This document shows positions 33,501 to 43,723 of a stretch of DNA of 64,000 nucleotides, one piece after another (position 1 is the stretch's first letter; the number at the start of each line of letters is the position of its first letter). The DNA comes from Colocasia esculenta (Eukaryota; Streptophyta; Magnoliopsida; Alismatales; Araceae). Under the pieces are notes generated by a model that was not told the origin of the DNA, ran no database searches, and saw only the letters and a list, made by a program, of their open reading frames with translations. The translations under genes and the position numbers were made by a program. The DNA lies in assembly GCA_014218235.1 (NCBI GenBank), contig CM024766.1, forward strand, positions 71,475,207-71,539,206. The letters run 5' to 3'.

Positions 33501-33870
33501 GAGACCGACTCCGAGCGTGGAGATTAGATCGTTGGTGTACCTTGCGATATTTTGATTTCATAAGTATGTAATTGCAACATTGTACTAGCAGTATCATGGA
33601 AAGATGTTTAAGTGTGGACAATTATGTATTTGATTTTCAGCAATTTAATTATGCGGACTTTTAGTTCTTTAAATGTTATTGCAATCATGTATGTTAAATG
33701 TGGATGATAAATGAAATGAAGACAGTGGTTCGTTTACTTCCGCTACTCTATTCTTATATTCACGTGTATCTCAGCTGAATGTTATTATTAGGTAAATGTC
33801 CCACTGTGGCAACGTTCACTATACCGACGTGGCTTGGTATAACCGTACCGGTATAATGAGGGTCACTACA
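30584..33870 (+). mobile_element. Solo LTR H (3287 bp)
   Basis: It begins TGTAAGGCCCTCG, ends GGGTCACTACA, and is flanked by GAGGT (30579-30583 and 33871-33875). No internal region is present, so it is a solo LTR. U3 has repeated TTGGCGTCAAT (30831 and 31502) and GACGCC/GGCGTC pairs. The long middle part is AT-rich with many ATGTGTAA-type runs (32400-32900) and no genes. A stem-loop at 33426-33442 places it with the Tekay-like LTRs. Confidence 0.85.
33426..33442 (+). other. Conserved LTR stem-loop (LTR H)
   Basis: Perfect 7-bp stem TGAGTCT / AGACTCA with a TTT loop, followed by a spacer and CAGG near 33460. It is the most diverged context: the upstream CCTAC is TTTGC here. Confidence 0.55.
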
Positions 33871-33875
33871 GAGGT

Positions 33876-34404
33876 CGTAGGCAGGAGTCAACGGCTGGCG
33901 AGCGAGAGGGATGGACTGTGTGTCCCTCTCTTAGCTGCCTGTGGCGATGGCTTGGTTGCACTTGTTGTGACGGAGTTTCTCACGTTGTTTCCAAGTGAGT
34001 CTGGTTGCCCAAGCCTGCACGGTGGTTGTAGCCTGGCCGTGTCTAGCTTCCGTGGGCTCTGTTGGTTTGGCCTTGTGGGCCGTGTTTAGTGGCTTCCGTT
34101 CTGCAGGTTCTCTCGGGGTGCCTTGTGCAGGCGCCCGACTGCTATTTCTGTAACCCATTCCTTGGTGCCATTCGTGGTGGCACCGGTGAGTTGTTCCCTG
34201 ACCTCGTGGCATGTCCAGGGTTTAGGGTGGTTCTGTTTGTGGGCCCTCAACCTTGAGGAGGTCCGAGGTGGCTGTGCTAGTGGTGAGACGTCGTTCTCAC
34301 GTGTGTGCTCAGTGTCTCTCGTGTGACACCTGGTTGTTCCTTCCCGGCCTCGTGGAGGTCCGGGATGTTGGTGCTTGTGTCGTGAGACTCTAGTCTCACG
34401 TGGT
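33876..34404 (+). repeat. 3' LTR of element A, right part, truncated
   Basis: LTR A resumes after the GAGGT target copy and matches the 5' LTR from 34165 to 34404. It then stops in the middle of the LTR at a junction with Tat protease sequence. The last roughly 660 bp of the LTR are missing, which points to a deletion. Confidence 0.75.
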
Positions 34405-37400
34405 TGAATAAATGGAGGTGACGATGCCAAGTGCTTGAATAAATGGCTTGTCCAGTATCATCCGGAAGCTTGGGTCCATATCCAGAATGTGGAAATCTAT
34501 TTCAGTGATGGATGGGCCCAGCCCCAACTTCAAGGTGACCACTCCTTTTGGCGGCCTACTAGTGTTGTCGTAGGCTGTGACAGTGATGGAGGAGGGTCGG
34601 ACCGACTGTAATGCTACCCCATACGAGTTTAATGTATCCAACGAGACCACATTAATGGATGCTCTGGTGTCCACCAGACATTGTGACATGCGGGTCCCGT
34701 TGATTTTCACGGTCAAGCATAAAGCATACTGTTGAGATTCCACAAGTGCTAGCTCATGTTTGTGGAATTCTATGGCCGGATGCTGACTTGTGGGGGTCAA
34801 GACTGTGCTAATCTGGTTCACCGGAAGGTCTTCATTTACCATAAACTTCTGCAAGTACTACATGAGGGCTTCCTAATGTACTGGCGACCTCTTGATCAAT
34901 TCTAGAATAGAAATTCTAGACGGCATTTCGTCTAGGTGCTTGAGCAGATCATACTGAGTCCCAGGGATGGGCTCTTCTATCAGGGCTTCTTCTTCCTGCT
35001 GCTGTTGAGGTACCTGTTCTTGCTAAGGGAATATTCTATTAAAAATGCTCCCACTCTAGAGCACCATTATTTCCTCAGTCTCGTCTCCCTCTATATGCAT
35101 TTCTCGGACTGGGGGTCCGGCTGACACATTGGAAGGCAGATGGATGGTGGAGTATGCAGTGTTGAACATTTCGTGAGGCAGTTGGATATTCACTGCATTG
35201 GGGGGTAGTACGAAGGAAGTGAATGGTATGGGAGTTGGTGTGGTGGTAGTGGTATGCAAGAAGGGAGCTCAGGGGTTAGGGGTGATGATGGGAGCGGTTG
35301 GTGGCATGCAGAGAATAGGGGGGTTGAACGATGATGGTTGTGAAACGGTGGTGGAGGGTTGGCGCGTGAGTGGGCGGTTGGGCTATGGTGGTATGGTGGT
35401 TGGGTTGCGTAAGAAAGGAGCTTGTAGATTGGGGTGTTGTGGCATGGAGGTTATGGGTGGCTGCCGGATGGGTGGTTAGCTAGATGGTGGTGGACGTTGT
35501 GCAGGGGTTGTGGGGATGCGGAGAAAAGATGGGAGTGGGTTGGAAGGCATGGGTGTACGGATGAAAGGGGGTAGCGTGAAAGTGGATTGGGGGTAGAGGT
35601 AGAGGGTGCTTCCATGTGTCTGCTAGACTTCTTTCTTCATAGGGGGACGATTTGAGGGTGTTTACTTGTTGATTTAGAGCAGGGTGCTCTGGGAGTGGGT
35701 TTTGCACAATTCCCATGTTGGGTTGCTGCATGAGAGCCTATGGTTGTTGTGCAGGTTGCTGGGGCTACTGCTGGTTCTGCTGCGGCTGCTGTTGCTGCAT
35801 ATTCTGCATGGGTAGTCTTCTTGCCTTCATCTCTGTTATGTATTTTCTCATCTCCTCCCAATCTATTCCTCCGTTGTCATTCAAGTCATAGATGTAGTCC
35901 TTGAAGTGGAAGCAAGCCTCTAGAGTATGACCCAGTTCCCGGTGAAACACACAGTAATGGGAGGTATCCACATTGGGTGGCCATTGTAGTCGTTCCCTTG
36001 GCAAAGTGAGCGCATTGGCGGCCATTAGAGCATTGAATATATTAGGTAAAGTCTCTGACAACGGAGGGTATTGGGCTCTTCTTGGGCTAGGGGGGCGTCT
36101 AGGTTGCTAAGGATCGTAGTTGCCTGGAGGAGGTACTTGGTTGTACTGTTGGGGGCATTGAGGAGGCGATGGCTGATGTTGATATGGAGGTGGAGCCTGA
36201 TGGTATTGATGTTGTAGAGCTTGATGGTATTGAGGTGGGGGTGGAGCTTGACGGTATTAGGGTGGAGGTGGTGCTTACTGGTATTAGGGTGGAGGCTGTT
36301 CGGACTGTGGAGCTGGGGTCCTAAGCATAGGGGGGTTATTTGGCCTGAATTGGGGTTGTTGTGGCTTAGGATTGGAGTTTGGGTTGCCCATAGCACTCAC
36401 TTGCTCATTTTGCATGACCCCTTTAGTTGTGGGACCACCAGCCTGGGGATTTCCATTGATCTTCTTCACTGTCCTAGCTTTTGGCTCAAACATAGCCATA
36501 ATAGGAGAGTCTTTCAACTAATTTTAGATGTACCTAGCCTTCCCGTACAACTCTTCCATAGTGGTCAGTTTATTCATAGCTAGGATATGCCTGAACTGAG
36601 GTGTGGCATTCGCAGTGATCATCTTTACTTGTTCAGGTTCTGATAACGGATCCCTTAGTCTCTCAGCCATTGCTCTCCATCTATTAGCATAATGAAGGAA
36701 ATCCTCGCCCGCCTTCATCTTCTCAGCCATCAAGTTGGTGATAGACAAGGAAGGACCGACCTGATCTCTGTATCTTTGCAGGAATTTTCTCTGTACTACC
36801 TCAAAGTCTTCAGCATCCAGAGGTTCCAAAGAGTAGAACCACTCTAGGGTAGGACCGTCTAAAGATCTTCAAAATAGAAATGCAAGAGCCCTATTGTCAT
36901 TTTTCTAGAAAGAGGACTCATACATGAATTCTTTGATATGGACAAAGGGGTTGCCAGTACCATTGTAGCAGCGGTAGACTGGAAGCTCAGAGGGAGGGAG
37001 GTGGAAGACTGGCATAGAAGGGAGAGATAGCTCGAGGGAATCTTTGGGTGTGAACATCATTTTCAGATCCTATTCCAATCTACTCACCTTCTCCAAGAGT
37101 GCTTGGGTGAGTTGATCGGAGGATTGTTTGTGAGGCACCCCGAAAGAATGAGGTAGGGGTGCGCCACTCACCTGAATGAAGTGGTGACGGGGAGCGGTGC
37201 CAGTGGGCGCAGAAGGATGGGCCGGAGCCCGTGGAAGGTAAGTGGGCCTTGCCACGGAGGGGCTTGGCCGGACAAGGGAAGGCCACCCAACATGACTGTG
37301 GGGGAGAGAATGTATAATGGAATTAGCCCGCAAGGGGGTAGGGGATGCTTGGACCGTCGGGTCGCAAGTGGTTTCAACATGGAGGGCACCTGTGTTGGGG

Positions 37401-37738
37401 TGGAGGAATTGAATAGGTTCAGGGATAGATTTTCCCGTCAAAGCAGTTTGCACCTCCCAGAGTTAGGAGGGCTGGAGATTATGAAGGAGGTCCACCATTT
37501 GGGATAGGTCGATGGAGGCAGAGGTGTTTCCAGTAACATGCCTCGGAGAATTGGAGGGAGACCCAATCTGATTGGAATCCACTGCATAGACTTGCGAATT
37601 GGATTGGTCATTATAAGGTTCGTTTGGGATTTGTGCAAGGTGTTCATTAGAATCATAAGTCTGGTCATATACCTCATCTTGGTAACCCATATCCTCGTAT
37701 TCGGCCATTCCAAGGGATTTGCCTGAACAAAGCAACAT
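34405..37738 (-). pseudogene. Tat/Ogre-type gypsy gag and protease, decayed
   Basis: Read right to left: gag start near 37710 (MAEYEDMGYQDE), a proline-rich region, a capsid block (YNGTGNPFVHIKEFMY near 36940, then LEWFYSLEPLDAEDFEVVQR and DFLHYANRWRAMAERL), a long P/Q-rich linker near 36000-36500, and CVFHRELGHTLEACFHFKDYI near 35900, a zinc-like motif of Tat elements. The protease is at 34405-34854, with VDTRASINVVSL in place of the usual D-T/S-G-A. At least six stops or frameshifts are present. RT and integrase, expected to the left, are absent because the sequence ends at the junction with LTR A. Confidence 0.78.
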
Positions 37739-38773
37739 GATATTTAAGCATAAAGTTTACTAACAACCAACTACTCAAACAAGTTTGAGAGAAGAAATTA
37801 ATAGCTTTTAATCAAAACACTTGAGGGATGCTTACGTCCAATTTAATTGTTTTAATATGATTCAATTGGATTTTATTGCAATGTGTCACTCCAATATGGG
37901 TAAGAACCTAGAAGGGTATGAAGAAAACTTTGGGTTTGCTAAGCACACTCCTTCTCAATGATAGGATATTCTAAATGGGTCTCCGAGATGGTACAACCTG
38001 CTCGGTCCACCGTGAGGGAATCCACGGAGTACGGAGACTTACGGAGGTCCCGATGAGGATTTTCTAGTCCAATGAGACAGAATGCTCAATGGAGAGATTG
38101 TCCTCACCGAGAAGGGTGTTAGGATCCTAGGATAAGGAGGGAAGGAGGTCCCTCAGCCGAAAATGCCCTGTAATGCAAGAAGAATGCAAATAAAGATAGA
38201 AAACCTGGCGTTCTGTGAACAGACAGAAACACGACGAGTTTAGTCATTGCGCTTCACTCTAAATTGTGACCGTTCAGTCCGTCACGGATCTGACAGTTCA
38301 CAGGGGATGTAAGCGCCGCGACAACTCCCTCCGGTGCATCTGTCACATAAACGTGACAGGTAAAGCCGTCGCACAACAATAAAAAACGCAATGTCTGAAC
38401 ACGTCGTGATTCAAAAGGCATCTAAGAGTTATATGAAAGTAGGAAATCAAACAAGCATGCTATGATGGCCAACCAATTGAAGAAATAAGAGTCAAGTAAA
38501 GATACTTTCTTCAGGTGAAAGTAAGTAAAAGGGGAGGGGAGCAGGATGATGATGATTTTTTTTAATTAAACTTTATGAAATAAAAACACTAACACAACTT
38601 GGTAATGGAGAGGGATTTCAAGGGAGTACCACGTGGGGTGCGAAGGAAGAGGAATTGTACCGCGTGGGGTACAAAGGGAGAGACACACATGGGTGTCGAA
38701 AGGAGGGGCACACGTGGGTGCCGAAGGAGTGGTAACCAAAACTAAAATAAAAAGAGTCCCAACGTGATCGCCA
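37739..38773 (-). other. Tat 5' leader and primer-binding site
   Basis: Untranslated region between LTR and gag. The segment 38620-38740 has repeated CACGTGGGTGCCGAAGGAG-like units about 30-40 bp long. The primer-site candidate is at 38757-38773, TGGCGATCACGTTGGGA on the sense strand, three bases from the LTR edge at 38777. It is not the initiator-Met type; the tRNA is not identified here. Confidence 0.6.
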
Positions 38774-38776
38774 ATT

Positions 38777-39432
38777 TGTAAACGTGCTTTTTCAAACACC
38801 CACAAAGAATAATTAAAAAAAAAAGAAAAATATTTTTTTAAAAGAAAAATATGATGATGCGAAGAAAAGAATGTGAAGAAAAGGGAGTGCGAATGTGCAC
38901 TATGATGGAGGTGTGATTGCCAAGTACACGTGGGTACCGAAGGAGATAGCGAAGGCATAGTTACTTACCTTCACCCAAAGATCGCGAGAGTGTGGTTGTG
39001 GGTTGACCCTTACTCCTCCAACTGGCCAGCCGGCGAAGAAGATTTTAGCTTGGTTATCTTGCAAAAAGAGAAACAAACAAACAAGTGAAAGAGAAATTAG
39101 ACCAAGTTGTGCAATATCAAATTTAAAAAAAGATGTGAAAAACTTGATTGCATAGGCTTGAACACACCAAGTGAAGGTGGTATAAAAACTCTAAAGTAAC
39201 TAGGTGTGAGATGAATGAAGTGTGTGTCTGTGAGAAATTAACTAGAGTGATGAATGCACTAAAAATAAATAAAGTAAAGAATGAAAGGGAAGAAAGAAAA
39301 ATATGATGGAGAGGCTGGGTGCTGCAGTGGACGGATGAAGTGGAAAGAGACTTCTCAAGCTCTAATGGACTTGAGAGGTTGAACACAATCTCCAATTGGT
39401 GAAGACTTGAAGTAGCTTGAAGGGAGGGCTCT
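38777..39432 (-). repeat. Tat LTR, U5/R side
   Basis: Next to the primer site, the plus strand begins TGTAAACGTGC. The sense strand reads as an AT- and CT-rich transcribed region. It is interrupted at 39433 by element B and continues at 56780. The TATA box on the sense strand (CCTTATAAAACG) lies at about 56875-56864. Confidence 0.6.
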
Positions 39433-40764
39433 TGTAACGTCGCGCATTTTTCGGATCCTCGTGGATCCTTGTTTAGCGGGTTTGGTGGCCAATGTGTGGC
39501 CCATTAGCTTGTGTTTCAGGTGTTCGCGTGGGTTGTGAGGCTTTGTGGGCCGGCAGATTGGGCCCATAGCACTCACAGGTTCTCTGCCTGTGAACGCAAC
39601 AGGGGTATGCGTCACGTTCTGAACGCGACGGCCCTGGTGGTCGCGTTCATGTTGCCGCTATTTGGCGGTCTTCATCTGCATGGCTGTCGGGTGTCGTGCG
39701 CTGGGCAGTCAGCTGACGTCGGCCTTGGGAAGCTGATGGCCTCCTACATCGCGTTCAGGTCGCGACGTAGGGCTGCGTCGCGTTCCCAACCGTTGTGCGT
39801 TTTTAAAGAAGTTTTGGCCGGACAGGGCTGGGGCAAGCTCTGCTCGGCTAGGGGAGGAGTTGCTGCGGTTTCTTTGGGCGATTCGGAATTTTAGCGGGGT
39901 TTTAGGCATGCTTTCGCCGCGAGTACGTCGCGTGCAGCAGGGGAGATGCCGTACCATGGATGGTTTGCGTGTTCTTCGTGAAGGTAGGGAGATCCCACCT
40001 GGTTTCGTTGTGTGGATCATGTATGTGGCATGTTTGAACTGTTTATCGCTTTGTAAACAGTAGATATCATGCTAAGGCAATCATTAAAGCATGAAAAATG
40101 GGAATTAAGCATGGTTTGCATGGCTTGTGGGGGTAATCTGAGGAGAGGATCCCGGATTAGGGTTTTCGCCTGTGAAGGCAATAGATCCTTCCGTCGCGAC
40201 CAGGTCGCGACAGGCCGACCCGTCGCGTTCTGGTTTTGAACGCGACATGTTGGGGTGTGGCGTTTAGGTTTTGAACGCGACATATCGGGATGTCGCGATC
40301 TGAATGCGATAGTACCCCACGTCGCGACCTCAGTCGTGAGGTCTTTTTGTGCATATTTTCAAGGTATGATTGTCCGATTATTTGTTAAGTGTTGTGCATG
40401 GCTTCAGTAAGTGGTGCATTGTCACCTGTAGCACTCTTTGAGAGTCTCGCTATGTTGTTAGCGTGCTGTTTACGCAAGTGGTGTGTTGTTTACATAGATT
40501 AAGTGTGTGTGTGCATGGCGCACACATTATCGTGGTATAACTTTATGGTTTGTCATGGTAGTTAGGCATTGAGGTTCCAGTGTGAACCTAGCCTTGATCT
40601 TTAATGTCTTTTATAGGTCCTTTCAGATGGTTTAATTAGTATAGCCTGAGTAAGATTAAGAGTTTGTGCACGGTTATTGTACATGGTGTTTAATGTGGTA
40701 AAGGAGGTCATGAAATGACCGATGATTAATGATTAATGTAATTCGTGTATGTGTTTGTGTAGGT

Positions 40765-40800
40765 TAGCTTGTAGGTCACTTGGTGACCAGGGACAAGCTA
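40765..40800 (+). other. Two-tier hairpin in LTR B
   Basis: Outer stem TAGCTTGT / ACAAGCTA (8 bp) and inner stem GGTCAC / GTGACC (6 bp) with a TTG loop. In the 3' LTR (54905-54940) one paired base has changed from C to T, leaving a G-U pair, so the fold is kept. Confidence 0.6.
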
Positions 40801-42251
40801 CTTGTGACACTTGTACTGTGGTTTGAAATAAATATTATGTGAATGTACTGTGGTTTGAGCTTGCCGAGTTTGGTGGTCTATTTCGGAATACCTCTGCAGT
40901 CGGGTACCCCAGGTTCTGTGTGAGCCAAGCACGTGTGTTTGTTGTGCTCGGGGTCTGTCCCGGTACTTGGGTTGTACTGTCGAGGTCTGTGTCGTCTATC
41001 CTGGACACCCTCAGTCCTATGTTTGAGTTGGACGTCCGGCTGAGGGAAAGACGGCAGTGGGACAGCGACTTGTGAGAGTTTGTGTTTGGTCGCTTGTAGC
41101 GCGCTCGTAGTTGGGGGTACGGACACCAGTAGTCGACACTGGTCTCCAGCTAGTTCTGTTTTCCAGTGCCTCACTTTAGGGAGCTTAGGCTAGAGTCCCT
41201 AAAGATGCCAGGCATGAGGCTGCAGTTGTGTGTGGGCTGCAGGTGTGGGGTTGGTTGGTCTCCACTGTTCTTTGGCTTGTGCTTGTGGAGCGGCAGTTGA
41301 ACCTTTTGTCTGTGACTGCGAGACTGAGAGGTAGTTCTTGTGTTGTGTTGTCCGGGTTGGATACTGGCATCATGAACCAGTAGTCCATTCCCGTGTGGCG
41401 GCGTCGTTCCTTTCCGACTCGTGCTTTGCTACTGGTTGTAGTGTGTGTGTAGTGGCTTGTTGGTTGTGGTTTTACCCGTTGAGGTGTGCCATGGTGTTGG
41501 CACAGTTGTAGTTGTGGTTGGTGAGCGGAGACTCACTGGTTATGATTTGACTCATGTGGTGTGCCCCGTCGTTGGCACAGTTGTGTCAAGGTTTTGCCCA
41601 TGGTGGCGTGCTTTATGGTGGCACTAGTTTGGTTGTGGTTTCCGTGGTGGTACCTCGTGGTAGTAGGTATCTGTACCCTATGTGGGTAGTGATTTATGGT
41701 GGTACGCTGTGTACCAGTCTTTTCAGATGTTGAGGTGGAGGTCGTGTGGTGTGACCTTCCACTTGTTGTGTTTTACCCTTTCTCGGGTAAAATACCGATT
41801 ATGGTTTCTATGCGTGATGGACTGGCATCGTTGTAGCCCGTCCTGCTATCTTATGTGTGGCTCCCGACATATTATGGTATGGGGGTATAATGGGCTAGCT
41901 CTTGGTCAGCGGTTTTGCTACCCGTGTGTTTGGGGTTCGCCTGTGAAGCTTGTTGCCTAGGCAGTGGTTTGCCTGTGTGGCTTGTAGCTTAGGTGACCAG
42001 TCGTTGAAATAATGTGCCTGTGAGGCTGGCGGCCTAGGCATTTCAGTTGTTGAGCGGACTAGTAGTGCTGTGCTAGTCCTGTGGTTCCTGTTTCTTTCCG
42101 AGGAATATGTATTTGTTTATGATTTACTGTTTAAGCTGTTATTTATTATAAATGTTGTGAGCATGATATGGTTTGGCTGTTAGAGTTGCCAGTGAGACCC
42201 TCTGGGGTTGAGGTTCTTCAGTGTTACGTGTTGTTTTGGGTGGTCCTCTAC

Positions 42252-42276
42252 TGAGCATGTGACTTGTTGAGGCTCA
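42252..42276 (+). other. Conserved LTR stem-loop (B 5' LTR)
   Basis: 5-bp stem TGAGC / GCTCA with a 15-base loop, preceded by CTCTAC and followed by CTCCCCTACAAATCTTTTCAGG. Confidence 0.55.
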
Positions 42277-42633
42277 CTCCCCTACAAATCTTTTCAGGGC
42301 TTGCCGTTTGTGTAGCTTGTGGAGACGTTGTAGCAGACTTGTACCACCAGCAGTGAGTTGTACTCGTGTTGTGTGAGCTTGTGCTCCCTCAGGGTATGCC
42401 CCACGTAGTTGTACTTTTTAATTGGACATGTAATAATGTATTGGGACAGTTGTACAATGTGGTTTACAGATATGAACACATGTACTTTTTTGTGTCTTAT
42501 ACTATAGTTGTTGTCTTTTATATTCTTACTAGACACTTGTGTGAGATATGTCTTGCAAGAGTTCAGTTCGTTCGCGGGAGGCAGATCTAGATATGGAGCC
42601 TTATTGGGCATAAGTATCCAGGGCCGTCACAGT

Positions 42634-42645
42634 TGGTATCAGAGC
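42634..42645 (+). promoter_or_regulatory. Primer-binding site (initiator tRNA-Met type), element B
   Basis: TGGTATCAGAGC two bases after the 5' LTR. Confidence 0.92.
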
Positions 42646-43718
42646 ATGGTCCAGTTAGAATATGAAAAGACATTGAGGGTACAATGTCCCAAGACATGTT
42701 TTAATGTCCACTGCTGGTAGTAAGTTTGTGGTTTTATGTGATCTCCAGTATGGTTTTCACATGAACTTTTGATATGAGAACTGCGTGTTTTTGTTTGTTA
42801 AACCGGCAGTTGTTAGAAATGGCACGATTAATGGTACAGTGAGTGTGGTCACATCACAATGCCAGTTTGTGATTAAAATATAATTGTTTAAAAGGTTCTC
42901 AGTTATAGAAATTAAAGGGATTAATGAATTCAGTTATGGAAACTAGTGAAAGTGTTTTAGTGAAGACCAGAGTTAGCAGAGACAGGTATAGGGTAATGAT
43001 GTGATGGAATGGCAGAAGAAATAGCATTATGATGGGGAATAGTGCAGTGTGATCAGAATTGTTAAATGCATGAGTTGTGGCTGAGAACTTTGGCAGAAGT
43101 AGTTAATGTATTTGAGAATTGTGTGGATAGATATTAAGAAGCGGCGTGATTAAGTGATGTGTCAGGTTTGAAATGATTAAGTAAGGTAGTTCAGCTTAAG
43201 ATGTGGTATTAGCAAACAGAGGAACAGTAATGTGTGGCAGTCAGATGAAGTGTGTATTTGTGACTAGAAAAGGGTGCAGTAAAGAGTTTCAGAATAGTGC
43301 TGTTATGAATAATGATGATAATGGAAAGTTTGATACAGAGATTCATGTAAGTATATACAGAGATGAGCAGCTGGGTAAAGAAAGAATAAAAAAGAATAGC
43401 ATGTAGTCAGATTTTTCTGAGAATTTCATAAGGAAGATGTTCACTTAGTAAGTGGCAGTGGGTAAGGATTTCGTAGAAAGATTACAGTGTTAAAGATAAG
43501 AGCAGTAATGCCAGCATTTATGTGCAATTTATGGGCACAGGAAAGTAAATTTTGTGCTAGAGGCAGATTAAGGTCAAGACAAGGTAAATTGTGAATGGAC
43601 ATTTGTGAGAAAGTTGCAATAGTGGAATTGTTGGTATTCGGTAGTGGATCAGTAATGTAGAATAGAGCAGCCAGGCAGAATCAGATATTGTGTTTGAAGG
43701 ATATAGTTTCAGTTTATG
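42646..43718 (+). other. Element B interior, left part, no coding homology
   Basis: AG-rich sequence with short ORFs only. No gag, protease or RT motif was recognised. The target copy GCTAT of the Athila insertion is at 43719-43723. Confidence 0.6.
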
Positions 43719-43723
43719 GCTAT

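Larger units (their letters stand above)
39433..42631 (+). repeat. 5' LTR of element B
   Basis: It begins TGTAACGTCGCGC and ends GGGCCGTCACA. U3 (39600-40330) has repeated GTCGCGAC and GCGTTC motifs. From 40570 to 42290 there is a series of strong hairpins, listed under findings. The conserved LTR stem-loop is at 42252-42276. Confidence 0.9.

Noticed and set aside
43203..43406. Short ORF in the interior of element B as a possible gag remnant
   Set aside because: No similarity to capsid or zinc-knuckle motifs. The composition matches the surrounding non-coding AG-rich sequence.
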